Assembly (NCBI RefSeq): GCF_003095655.1
Contig: NZ_CP029151.1
Location: 577,501-641,500 of the forward strand
DNA: 64,000 nt
Source: Dokdonia sp. Dokd-P16
GTDB lineage: Bacteria; Bacteroidota; Bacteroidia; Flavobacteriales; Flavobacteriaceae
Reading direction: 5' to 3'
Each line of letters opens with the position of its first letter. Position 1 is the stretch's first letter. Shown here one piece after another: positions 28,114-36,647 of this stretch. Both the position numbers and the translations under genes were made by a program. The notes beneath the pieces are model-generated. The model saw only the letters and a list, made by a program, of their open reading frames with translations. It was not told the DNA's origin and did no database searches.

Positions 28114-28863
28114 ATCACCTTTTTCAGGTGTTTTATGTTCTTTAAACTCATAACTTATCACAATAGTTTCTGTTTCCTCATCTGGATCAATTTCTGGAGG
28201 TAACTCAAAAAAGTTTCCATTTTCATCAAACTGCTGCATGAATGGATCTTCATCTGACACATAATCGGGTTTTTCCCAGTTGTATGTGAGTGGTTTTGGC
28301 ACGCTTTCGCGAAAGCATAACGCAACCAATCCTCCGGCTATAAATCCAGATAAATGTCCTTCCCAAGATATAGTCTCACTAGTGGGAAGTGTTCCCCATA
28401 TCAGACTACCATAAAGAAAGACAACTATTAATGATAGTGCAATAAGTCGAAAGTGCTTTGCTAGGATTCCTTTAAAGAAGAGAAAAGAAACTAGCGCATA
28501 TATCACTCCGCTCATTCCGATATGGAAAGAGTCTCGACCTATTAACCAAGTACCTGTGCCGCTTAAAAGAACAAGAAGCAAAAGAACACGCCAAGATATT
28601 CTCCTATAAAAATAAAACAAGGCAGCACTTAGCACTAATAATGGAACAGTGTTGTGCCATAAATGTTTAATTCCAGAATGAATAAATGGTGAGAAAATCA
28701 CACCTCTTATTCCCGATACAGTACGCGGTTTTACACCCCACCTTGTGAAGTCTAACCCAAACTTTATTTCTACCCAAAATATGATCCACATCACGAGCAC
28801 AAATAACAATGGATACACTACGACCCCGTTATAAAACTTAAAATAATCTGCTTCTTTGTTCAT
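28108..28863 (-). CDS. Rhomboid-family intramembrane serine protease
   Basis: A 251-aa polytopic membrane protein. The rhomboid dyad is visible: GMSG (residues 116-119, Ser118) and His170 in WEGHLSGFIAG, together with the upstream HLWHN motif (67-71). About six hydrophobic segments span residues 14-190, followed by an acidic cytoplasmic tail. It cleaves membrane-spanning substrates; its target is not predictable. A copy of the dispersed palindrome encodes CFRES just after the last membrane segment. Confidence 0.92.
   Translation of the reverse strand: MNKEADYFKFYNGVVVYPLLFVLVMWIIFWVEIKFGLDFTRWGVKPRTVSGIRGVIFSPFIHSGIKHLWHNTVPLLVLSAALFYFYRRISWRVLLLLVLLSGTGTWLIGRDSFHIGMSGVIYALVSFLFFKGILAKHFRLIALSLIVVFLYGSLIWGTLPTSETISWEGHLSGFIAGGLVALCFRESVPKPLTYNWEKPDYVSDEDPFMQQFDENGNFFELPPEIDPDEETETIVISYEFKEHKTPEKGDL
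28302..28317. repeat. Dispersed palindrome, copy 4 (inside the rhomboid gene)
   Basis: A 14-bp core gctttcgcgaaagc (28303-28316) flanked by c and a. It is read as FRES in the host protein. Confidence 0.9.
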
Positions 28864-28950
28864 AATACTGTGATTATCTCTTTAACTGCAATTTAACGCC
28901 CACATGTGAAGTAGATGTAATATTGTCACGAAAGACCTCATCAAAATAGC

Positions 28951-28958
28951 TATTTTTG
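28951..28958 (+). promoter_or_regulatory. -7 box of rarA, nearly touching the start codon
   Basis: TATTTTTG matches TAnnTTTG and ends 4 nt before the rarA ATG, the same geometry as at rlmB. A near-leaderless transcript is inferred. No clear -33 TTTG is present. Confidence 0.55.
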
Positions 28959-28962
28959 TACC

Positions 28963-30240
28963 ATGAATACTCCTCTTGCAGAAAGGTTACGCCCTAAAAA
29001 ATTAGAAGATTACCTCAGCCAGCAACACCTTGTAGGTCCTAACGGATCATTACAGCAGGCGTTAAAAGCAGGTATTATTCCGTCGCTTATTTTATGGGGA
29101 CCTCCAGGCATAGGAAAAACAACCCTCGCTACTATTATCTCTGAAGAGTCTAACAGACCCTTCTACACATTGAGCGCAATAAACAGTGGCGTTAAAGATA
29201 TACGCGATGTTATTGATAAGGCAAAACAAAGCGGAGGGCTATTTACTCAGAAGAATCCTATTCTTTTTATAGACGAAATTCATAGATTTTCAAAATCTCA
29301 GCAAGATTCACTACTAGGAGCAGTAGAGCGTGGCTGGGTTACCTTAATAGGTGCCACTACAGAAAACCCTAGTTTTGAAGTTATTCCCGCATTGCTATCC
29401 CGTTGTCAGGTATATATACTGAAACCTTTTGACAAGAAAGATTTAGAATTATTACTTAATAGAGCAATTAAAGAAGATAGTATTCTCAAGAAGAAAGATA
29501 TCACACTTAAAGAAACGGAAGCACTACTGTTCTTAAGTGGAGGAGATGCTCGTAAACTGCTCAATATATTTGAACTAATAGTGACTACAGAGCCTCAAAA
29601 GGAGGTAATTGTTACCAATGATATGGTCCAGTCTAAAGTGCAACAAAACATTGTGCGTTATGATAAAACCGGAGAGCAGCATTACGATATAATTTCTGCT
29701 TTTATAAAATCAATACGAGGAAGTGATCCTAATGCGGCAGTTTACTGGCTTGCCCGTATGATAGAAGGTGGAGAAGATGTTAAATTTATTGCTCGCCGTC
29801 TTATTATAGCAGCTTCTGAAGATATTGGGAATGCAAATCCTACGGCACTGGTAATTGCTAATAATTGTTTTCAAGCAGTAACTACAATCGGGTATCCAGA
29901 AGCACGTATTATACTCAGTCAGTGCGTGACTTACCTTGCCACCTCACCAAAAAGTAATGCCTCATACCTTGCAATTGGAAAAGCGCAGCAGCTAGTAAAA
30001 CAAACAGGAGATCTCTCTGTACCACTTCCGTTACGTAATGCTCCTACCAAATTAATGAAAGAAATAGGGTGTGGTGATGATTACAAGTATTCACACGACT
30101 TCCCAGGTAGTTTTGTAAATCAAGAATTTATGCCACCTGAAATAAGTGGCACTAGGTTTTATGAACCAACTAATAATGCAAGAGAAAAAGCTTTACGTGA
30201 AAGCTTAAAAGAGAAATGGGGTTCTAAGTACGGATATTAA
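28963..30240 (+). CDS. rarA: Replication-associated recombination protein A (AAA+ ATPase)
   Basis: A 425-aa AAA+ ATPase of the RarA/MgsA/WRNIP1 family, acting at stalled replication forks. The N-terminus PLAERLRPKKLEDYLSQQHL is diagnostic. Walker A GPPGIGKTT is at 46-54, Walker B LFIDEIHRF at 101-109, and sensor 1 GATTENPSF follows. The C-terminal tetramerisation region includes YWLARMIEGGEDVKFIARRL and ASEDIGNANPTAL. It is alone between divergent and convergent neighbours. Confidence 0.95.
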   Translation: MNTPLAERLRPKKLEDYLSQQHLVGPNGSLQQALKAGIIPSLILWGPPGIGKTTLATIISEESNRPFYTLSAINSGVKDIRDVIDKAKQSGGLFTQKNPILFIDEIHRFSKSQQDSLLGAVERGWVTLIGATTENPSFEVIPALLSRCQVYILKPFDKKDLELLLNRAIKEDSILKKKDITLKETEALLFLSGGDARKLLNIFELIVTTEPQKEVIVTNDMVQSKVQQNIVRYDKTGEQHYDIISAFIKSIRGSDPNAAVYWLARMIEGGEDVKFIARRLIIAASEDIGNANPTALVIANNCFQAVTTIGYPEARIILSQCVTYLATSPKSNASYLAIGKAQQLVKQTGDLSVPLPLRNAPTKLMKEIGCGDDYKYSHDFPGSFVNQEFMPPEISGTRFYEPTNNAREKALRESLKEKWGSKYGY

Positions 30241-30247
30241 AATTGTC

Positions 30248-31078
30248 CTACTTTTTTATAAAAATCATCTCGATAGGATCTGCAATACCTTTTATTACAC
30301 GTTCCACAATAAGTCGTCCTTCCTTTAAATATCCTTTACCAGTAAATTGCGTTGTCTTAACTTGAAAAGGAGCATCTACATTTACATTAGTCACCTCACC
30401 TATTTTTTGAGAATTTTCAAAAAACTGAATAGATGAACCAGCGGTTAGTGCCTCATAAGCGCCATCTGTACTCACATAAGATTGTACCGCTAACACAGCA
30501 TTTTTGGCAAGTGACTCATTACCTACTTGCTCTTGACTAGAAGTAGTAGACTTAACCATGTTATCTACCTCAGGAGTTTTATTTACTGTAGGTTTTTCAA
30601 CATTTTCTGTCATAGTAGGTTCTTCCTCAACTACCACAGTGTTATTTTCCTGATACGTATAATTAAGCTCTTCAATAGATTCAAAAGCTCTTCTTAAAGC
30701 TTCATGATAACTTTTCTTATACTCTTTGAGCTTGCTAGAACCTTCTTCTGAAACAAAGACTACGGCATCATTACAATCTAATAATTTCACTTGCAATTTG
30801 GTTCTTAGCATTCCTGAAGATTCTACAACATCTGCACGAAGCGTATTACAACCGTTACGTTTGTAATCTAGCGGAAGATTACTTGCCTTTTCCACATAAG
30901 CTTCAAACCCATACTTATTGAAAAGAAATGTAGTTAAGCTATTCAATTGATATTGATCTTTTTCATTTAAAAAATCGAATTTCTCTGGGACAATGACGTA
31001 TTTATAATCATTTACAGATTGAGATATTAAAGAAGATCCTATAAATACAGTAAATAATAAGCTAAGTAATAATTTCAT
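30248..31078 (-). CDS. Exported protein of unknown function
   Basis: A 276-aa protein with signal peptide MKLLLSLLFTVFIGSSLISQ. Residues about 25-150 form a compact alpha/beta domain (VIVPEKFDFLNEKDQYQLNSL, then RTKLQVKLLDCNDAVVF). A low-complexity Glu/Thr/Val linker (about 150-190) leads to a C-terminal beta region. Two cysteines (CNTLRAD and LLDCND) might pair. It is the last gene of a three-gene unit with an outer-membrane DUF5723 protein and a lipoprotein (7 nt and 1 nt spacings). Function not recognised. Confidence 0.65.
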   Translation of the reverse strand: MKLLLSLLFTVFIGSSLISQSVNDYKYVIVPEKFDFLNEKDQYQLNSLTTFLFNKYGFEAYVEKASNLPLDYKRNGCNTLRADVVESSGMLRTKLQVKLLDCNDAVVFVSEEGSSKLKEYKKSYHEALRRAFESIEELNYTYQENNTVVVEEEPTMTENVEKPTVNKTPEVDNMVKSTTSSQEQVGNESLAKNAVLAVQSYVSTDGAYEALTAGSSIQFFENSQKIGEVTNVNVDAPFQVKTTQFTGKGYLKEGRLIVERVIKGIADPIEMIFIKK

Positions 31079-31085
31079 TTTGGGA

Positions 31086-32492
31086 TTATTTGTTATTGAA
31101 GACTAGCTGCATTCCAAGTTGCAAACTAGCGCCTCTAGCTTTTGCTAGATTTGTATATTCTAATAAATTATCTGCAGCAAGATAGAGATTAAATTTATCA
31201 ATTTTTGCACTCATTAAAAGTCCTATGTTTTTACTCGAACGTTTGTCATAAGTATATGTAACTCGGGATAGCAACTTATTGCCCCACTGTTTTTCATAGT
31301 AACCCGTAAATGCTGTTTGAAAACCTCTAGGCCTTTTTACACTATATAAATGAGCACCTACTCGATTTTTATAACTTCTTTTTAATTGTGATATACAATT
31401 ACAGGCCTCTCCCCTATCCTCTCCAAAGGAATACTGTATAGAGCCATTTATTTTTAAGGGACGCCAACTTGTATAAGGATTAGACAAGCTATCTTCAAGG
31501 GTAACTGCATCCTCAAACTCATCCTCTAGCTCCTGCCAGTATGGAGTAGTCTCGACACCTTGTAAAGAACCGGGAAATTCAAGCTCAATACCACTTGTCT
31601 CGTAATTTCCTATCGCACTAAAATTTCTCACATCTCCTTTATGCTTTACAAAACCAATATCTATAAGACTTCCTGTAACTGTCCATTGATCATTGAGAAA
31701 GTGTGTAAATCCTATGTCTAGCCCCATGCCAATATTATCACTTAGGAAAGCATTACTAACGATTTCCCCAACATCAGTAGACTCCTGATCATCAAATAAT
31801 GATGCAATTCCAGACGTGTTAACTCCTAGTCTTGCATTACGAAGCTGATGACTATAAAAATTAGGCCCCTCCGGTGTGCTTCTAGTGACAAAGGTTCCAG
31901 TGTTATCTATACTATTTACATTTGCTACGCTCATATAGACTTTGGCTCTTATTCCTAATTGCCAAGAGTCATTTACTTGTTTCTGTAATCCAAAGTGATA
32001 TACAGAGAGTGACTCTGCTGTAAATGAAAGATCAGAAAAGTCAAATGCCTTATCAATATAGTCTGCATTACCTCTATAGGCTAGCACTGCGATATCTTTA
32101 GGAAAGTACACAAGTGCATCTATCTCATGATACAAACCTCCAGAGTAATAAATCTCAGATTTTCTTGACCTCCACCCAAAAGATAAAATCTCTAGCTGCT
32201 GATTTAAGCTAAAATAATCCTTATTATCAAGCTCGGCGATGGCAATATCAATAGAGGTATTAATATCACGATCTGACCTAAAGAGGTCATAAGCACTTAC
32301 TCCAGAAGATCCTACCTCAACAGAAAAGCCTGATAAAAGTGGTATACCTATATGTTTATCAAAATTAATAACGCTTGCAGGATTACTTAGTAGTGACTGA
32401 GGCAACTCTTGAACATTATACAAAAGTTGTCTGTTTTGTGCAGACAACATATTATATGATACTAGAAAGATTATAATTGCTAGTATGCGCAT
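31086..32492 (-). CDS. DUF5723-family outer-membrane protein
   Basis: A 468-aa protein with signal peptide MRILAIIIFLVSYNMLSAQ. The opening LLYNVQELPQSLLSNPA and later segments of alternating strands match the DUF5723 family of Bacteroidota, which is thought to form outer-membrane barrels. A short cysteine motif EACNCISQLKRS lies near residue 365. It ends LQLGMQLVFNNK. It begins one base after the preceding lipoprotein's stop, so the two are probably co-translated. Role unknown. Confidence 0.75.
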   Translation of the reverse strand: MRILAIIIFLVSYNMLSAQNRQLLYNVQELPQSLLSNPASVINFDKHIGIPLLSGFSVEVGSSGVSAYDLFRSDRDINTSIDIAIAELDNKDYFSLNQQLEILSFGWRSRKSEIYYSGGLYHEIDALVYFPKDIAVLAYRGNADYIDKAFDFSDLSFTAESLSVYHFGLQKQVNDSWQLGIRAKVYMSVANVNSIDNTGTFVTRSTPEGPNFYSHQLRNARLGVNTSGIASLFDDQESTDVGEIVSNAFLSDNIGMGLDIGFTHFLNDQWTVTGSLIDIGFVKHKGDVRNFSAIGNYETSGIELEFPGSLQGVETTPYWQELEDEFEDAVTLEDSLSNPYTSWRPLKINGSIQYSFGEDRGEACNCISQLKRSYKNRVGAHLYSVKRPRGFQTAFTGYYEKQWGNKLLSRVTYTYDKRSSKNIGLLMSAKIDKFNLYLAADNLLEYTNLAKARGASLQLGMQLVFNNK

Positions 32493-32493
32493 A

Positions 32494-33054
32494 CTAAAGA
32501 TCTGAAAGTTCTAATGAATATATTGCTTTACTCTGCAAGGTTAAAATTCCCTCATTTACAACTCCATTAGTAAATAATGTCACTTCATTTACTAGCTGTA
32601 TGGAATTTCTAATAGCTTCTATATCGTTTTCAGAAAGAATTACTTGATACCTTGTAGTAGCTATCTCCCCATTTTGTGATGCGGTTATAGGAAAGCTCAC
32701 TTCATATTGAATAGCTCCAGTATTGTCTAAAAATAAAGATCTATTTATAAGAGCACTATCAAATGTATTATCAGAACGATATGTGAGCTCTATTTCTTTT
32801 AAATTTTCTTGGACCACATTATCATCAAGAAACTCGAGTCTAGTTGTATCTCTCACAACTAACTGAGCAGTATTTATATTTGCAGTTTCAAAATCTGAAG
32901 CGTTGAGGGTAAAGAAAACAAGGTCTGCATCTATTTTTGGAGTAAGAACAACCTCATCAATACGATCTAGGTCTATATCACTTACACAAGAAGTAATTAA
33001 TAATAGCTGAAGCACTACTACAATAACAAATTTTAACCGTCTATAATAACCCAT
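32494..33054 (-). CDS. Lipoprotein of unknown function
   Basis: A 186-aa lipoprotein with lipobox LLLITSC (Cys about residue 23) and a mature part rich in beta strands (VLTPKIDADLVFFTLNASDF). It is the first gene of a compact three-gene envelope unit with a DUF5723 protein and an exported protein, and lies 56 nt after yjjG, so it could also be read from the radC-yjjG transcript. No family recognised. Confidence 0.65.
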   Translation of the reverse strand: MGYYRRLKFVIVVVLQLLLITSCVSDIDLDRIDEVVLTPKIDADLVFFTLNASDFETANINTAQLVVRDTTRLEFLDDNVVQENLKEIELTYRSDNTFDSALINRSLFLDNTGAIQYEVSFPITASQNGEIATTRYQVILSENDIEAIRNSIQLVNEVTLFTNGVVNEGILTLQSKAIYSLELSDL

Positions 33055-33110
33055 ATATGATACGTATTATGCCGTGAATGATTAAAACGATAGTTACGCA
33101 TTTATTATTG

Positions 33111-33794
33111 CTATAAATGATCTCTAAGCTGAATGATACTATTGACTTCTTTTATTCCCTGCGGTAATACTAGTTTGTGGTAATTAAAACAAATAGCATC
33201 CATACCTACATTAATAGCACCTACAACATCTGCTTCATAAGTATCGCCTATCATAATGCTACTACCGGCTGTTGCGCCTGCCTTTTCCATAGCTACATGA
33301 AAAATTTTAGGATTTGGCTTTTTCACATTGGCAGACTCGCTAGTGGTCATGGTTTTAAAATAAGGTGCAAGACCTGACTTTTCCATTTTAGTAGTTTGTA
33401 CTTCTTGAAAACCATTAGTAATAATGTGCATCTTATAATTAGGCGCTAGATAATCTAGTAGTTCTATAGTTCCATCAAATAGAAAGTTATTCTCTGGTAG
33501 GTGATTAATATAATCATCAGAGAGTCTATCGATAATATCATCTGTCACAGAGATACCCATTTTATCGAAGGTTTTTTTAAACCTTCCGTAGCGCAGTTGT
33601 GCTTTTGTAATGCGCTCTTCTCGATACCATTTCCATTGCTGGAAATTTATAGGGCTATAAACTTCTAAGAACTCGTCGTAATTAATAGACAGATTGTTGA
33701 GTTCAAAAATTTTGGCGAAAGCCAAACCACTATTACGGTCAAAGTCCCACAATGTGTGATCTAGGTCAAAAAAAATATCTGTAATGTTAGCCAT
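33111..33794 (-). CDS. YjjG-family noncanonical pyrimidine nucleotidase (HAD superfamily)
   Basis: A 227-aa HAD hydrolase. Motif I is DLDHTLWDFD (residues 10-19; nucleophile Asp10), motif II ITNGFQEVQ (about 124-132), motif III Lys in KKPNPKIF, and motif IV GDTYEADVVGA (about 182-192). The HTLWDF signature is typical of YjjG, which dephosphorylates noncanonical pyrimidine nucleotides. It overlaps the upstream deacetylase-like gene by 8 nt. Confidence 0.88.
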   Translation of the reverse strand: MANITDIFFDLDHTLWDFDRNSGLAFAKIFELNNLSINYDEFLEVYSPINFQQWKWYREERITKAQLRYGRFKKTFDKMGISVTDDIIDRLSDDYINHLPENNFLFDGTIELLDYLAPNYKMHIITNGFQEVQTTKMEKSGLAPYFKTMTTSESANVKKPNPKIFHVAMEKAGATAGSSIMIGDTYEADVVGAINVGMDAICFNYHKLVLPQGIKEVNSIIQLRDHL

Positions 33795-35070
33795 TTGCTA
33801 GTAAGTGTCTAAAGAGTTTTTTACTGTAAATATCATCAAAGGAAGCGTTAGAAAATGAAATTCTAAACACGCCTCCCATGCTTTTAAGGCGATCTTGTAA
33901 CTCCTTGAGAAGTACAAAATCAATAGTATGGTTTTTATAATTTATAATTGCATCAGACTGCATACACACGGGATTTATCACTAGTGGCGTCTGGATTTCA
34001 TAATCGAGATCATAGTATAAAAATGATTGCGATGTACCTGCTCTAAAGCCTATAATCCCATCATATCCCATGGTAAAATCTTGTTGAATCTCTTGATCTA
34101 ACGCATCTCGATATACGTGTGGCAAATTCAATTTAAAATTTGAGATATGTATACTGCGCAACGGTCTGTGCTCTATTTCTTCAAGACGCTTACGTTCTAA
34201 ACCTAAAGAAACCTTATCACGTGCTGCTTGTGGTGAAACCAGCAGACCTACTTTACAATAATCTCCCACCATTTTTATGGTGCTTTGAAAACTGCGCTTA
34301 GAATGCTTTATATTCTTCCCGTCCTTACCATAATCTCCTACTTGAAAAAATACCTGAAAGAGACACTTCTCATTTTTTTGCACATTTGTAAGCCACCCAA
34401 AAGTGTCATAAGGATCTTTACGAGCGCCTACTAGAACTTGGGTGCGCTTTAAAATTTCGCGTAAGCGTAATTTACCTATATCTCGCATATAACCACCTAG
34501 CATACGCAACACGCCTAGCTTTCTATATTTAAAAGCTTGAGGTACGGTAACCATCATGTGGGTATGATAGGTACTATCCTTTAATTCTATTGCCGGAAAA
34601 CTATTTACTAATACCGCAGCAAAACGATGTATCCAGATATCAATGACTGGCTGCTGTAAAAAACCATGCATTCCCGCCAGACTCTCTGAGGCAGGAAAGC
34701 GTCCTAACTCATCTTTTACATGTGGCAAATACTCTTCATACCTACTTAACAAGTAAAATGTTGCAGCAAAAATATCATAAGGAATCTCTGTCGTTGCTTC
34801 TCTTATTTGGAAAAAGCACGGAACTCCATCCCAGTCTTGCACACTTACATCCATAGAGAGCACTCCTTGATCAAAGAGCAAGTCTGTACTTCTTATGTGA
34901 AGTTCGTTACCTAATTTTTTGTTGGTATATGAAAGTTTAGGCCCCTCGTGAGCGATAAAAGCTTCTAGCTTACTAGTGAACTGCACTGGCACTCCAAGAA
35001 TACGCGTACATATATGCTTGAATGTATATGAAACACGAGGTGTAATTTTATGCGTATAAACGAGTAACAT
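33787..35070 (-). CDS. Polysaccharide deacetylase-family protein (DUF7033 type)
   Basis: A 427-aa cytoplasmic-looking protein of a Bacteroidota family annotated as polysaccharide deacetylase. Recognisable parts are FYLLSRYEEYLPHVKDELGRFPASESLA (given in two overlapping blocks near 108-135) and the C-terminal HRPLRSIHISNFKLNLP and FTMGYDGIIGFRAGTS. I see no signal peptide and no clear full NodB metal triad, so catalysis is uncertain. It lies between radC (14 nt) and yjjG (8-nt overlap). Confidence 0.75.
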   Translation of the reverse strand: MLLVYTHKITPRVSYTFKHICTRILGVPVQFTSKLEAFIAHEGPKLSYTNKKLGNELHIRSTDLLFDQGVLSMDVSVQDWDGVPCFFQIREATTEIPYDIFAATFYLLSRYEEYLPHVKDELGRFPASESLAGMHGFLQQPVIDIWIHRFAAVLVNSFPAIELKDSTYHTHMMVTVPQAFKYRKLGVLRMLGGYMRDIGKLRLREILKRTQVLVGARKDPYDTFGWLTNVQKNEKCLFQVFFQVGDYGKDGKNIKHSKRSFQSTIKMVGDYCKVGLLVSPQAARDKVSLGLERKRLEEIEHRPLRSIHISNFKLNLPHVYRDALDQEIQQDFTMGYDGIIGFRAGTSQSFLYYDLDYEIQTPLVINPVCMQSDAIINYKNHTIDFVLLKELQDRLKSMGGVFRISFSNASFDDIYSKKLFRHLLANG

Positions 35071-35084
35071 GAGGCAGACAGTGA

Positions 35085-35798
35085 TTATAGAATGCCGTCA
35101 TCGGCAAAGCTAAAATACTGCTTTTCGGTCACAATAATATGGTCTAAGACTTGGATATCTAGACTCTGCGCAGCCGTTTTTAGTTTGGCCGTAAGTAACT
35201 TATCTGCCTGAGATGGTTTAAGAGTTCCAGAAGGGTGATTATGTCCTAAAATCATACCGACAGCACTGAGTTCTATAGCTGTTTTCATGACTAACCGCAC
35301 ATCAACTAATGTTCCCGTAAGTCCGCCTTTACTCACTTGTTCCTTGCGTAGCACCTTATTTGAATTATTTAAAAAAAGCACCCAGAATTCCTCATGACCA
35401 AGCTCTCCTATTATAGGTTGTAAAATTTGATAAGCATCTTTTGAGGAAGAAATACGCTTTCGCGAAAGCGTCTCTCCACCACTTCTCCTTCTCCCTAGTT
35501 CTAGCGCAGCAGCAATAGTAACTGCCTTTGCCTCTCCTATTCCTTTAAATTTCATTAAATCTTTTACCGAAAACTTACCTAGCTCTGAAAGATTATTCTC
35601 AGCTTGTGAGAGAATGCGCTTACTTAGTGCAACTGCGCTTTCTTCACGAGATCCAGAACTTATTAAAATAGCGATTAACTCTGCATCAGATAATACAGAT
35701 CGCCCTTTAATCATCAATTTCTCTCGGGGCCTATCATCTTCAGACCAATTTTTTATAGAAATATAGGAAGCTGCGTCTGTTGATGTTTTTATTGCCAT
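35085..35798 (-). CDS. radC: RadC/UPF0758-family JAB-domain protein
   Basis: A 237-aa protein with the N-terminal helix-hairpin-helix region (KFKGIGEAKAVTIAAALELG, about 72-91) and a JAB/JAMM metalloprotease-like domain with the motif LGHNHPSGTLKPSQAD (about 191-206). It is historically linked to DNA repair, but the biochemical role is unsettled. The dispersed palindrome encodes TLSRKR in the linker between the two domains. A -7-like TATATTTA lies close to its ATG. Confidence 0.93.
   Translation of the reverse strand: MAIKTSTDAASYISIKNWSEDDRPREKLMIKGRSVLSDAELIAILISSGSREESAVALSKRILSQAENNLSELGKFSVKDLMKFKGIGEAKAVTIAAALELGRRRSGGETLSRKRISSSKDAYQILQPIIGELGHEEFWVLFLNNSNKVLRKEQVSKGGLTGTLVDVRLVMKTAIELSAVGMILGHNHPSGTLKPSQADKLLTAKLKTAAQSLDIQVLDHIIVTEKQYFSFADDGIL
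35455..35470. repeat. Dispersed palindrome, copy 5 (inside radC)
   Basis: A perfect 16-bp copy, read as LSRKR between the helix-hairpin-helix and JAB domains. Confidence 0.9.
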
Positions 35799-35995
35799 AA
35801 GCCCTAAATATAATGCTTTAGTCTGAATATCTGCATCTTAGCAATAAATCAACATCAGTTTATATTAGGATTACAAGTTCTAAAAGCAGTCCACTTGATA
35901 ATACAGACACCTTATATTATTTAAAAGGGTCTTACAATTTGAGAATATGAAGAATGAGAAAATAGTACATTTACATTTCATTAATAAAGCGACAA

Positions 35996-36613
35996 ATGTC
36001 TGAAATCATCACTTCCATTTTCTTCATTTTTGCAGTGATCGACCCTATAGGATCTATCCCTGTATATCTAGAAGCTACAAAAGAATTTGATTTACGTCAC
36101 AAAAAGAAAATTGCTATTAGAGCTTCTGTGATAGCATTTTTAATACTCTTATTTTTTATTGTGATAGGGCAGCTCATTCTTGAGGGTATGTCTGTATCCT
36201 TAAATGCCTTCCAGATTTCTGGAGGTGTCATACTATTTCTATTTGCGCTGACTATGATTTTTGGCGATGGTAAACCAGAGGAGGAAAAAAGCAAGATTAC
36301 AGATTACAAACACGTTACCATTTTCCCTATTGCGATACCATCTATTGCTTCACCTGGGGCAATTATGGCAGTAGTTTTAATGACAGATAATCACATTTAC
36401 TCCATACAAGAGCAGTTTATAGCTACAGCGCTCGTGCTATTTGTGATAGGACTTACTTGCTTGATTTTACTTGGAGCAAATAAACTTCAAGAACGCATAG
36501 GTAACTACGGGATTACAGTCATTAGTAAAATAATGGGACTCATCTTGGCCGCATATGCTGTACAAAGTATTTTAAGCGGAATAAGTGCTTATTTTGGAAC
36601 CGCTACGGCTTAA
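35996..36613 (+). CDS. MarC-family integral membrane protein
   Basis: A 205-aa polytopic membrane protein with about six hydrophobic segments. The N-terminal FAVIDPIGSIPVYLEAT (about 13-29) and the central AIPSIASPGAIMAVV (about 102-116) are the two NPxG-like repeats typical of the MarC family. Members are annotated as NAAT or amino-acid-type transporters on thin evidence. The ATP-grasp gene follows after 34 nt. Confidence 0.9.
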   Translation: MSEIITSIFFIFAVIDPIGSIPVYLEATKEFDLRHKKKIAIRASVIAFLILLFFIVIGQLILEGMSVSLNAFQISGGVILFLFALTMIFGDGKPEEEKSKITDYKHVTIFPIAIPSIASPGAIMAVVLMTDNHIYSIQEQFIATALVLFVIGLTCLILLGANKLQERIGNYGITVISKIMGLILAAYAVQSILSGISAYFGTATA

Positions 36614-36647
36614 AGTTTAATTAGAATTCCTCACAATAACCATCATT

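Noticed and set aside
33711-34470. Possible decayed palindrome copies (tttggcgaaagcc near 33711; tttcgcgtaagcg near 34455)
   Set aside because: They lack the intact TTTCGCGAAA core and cannot be told from chance without a genome-wide model.
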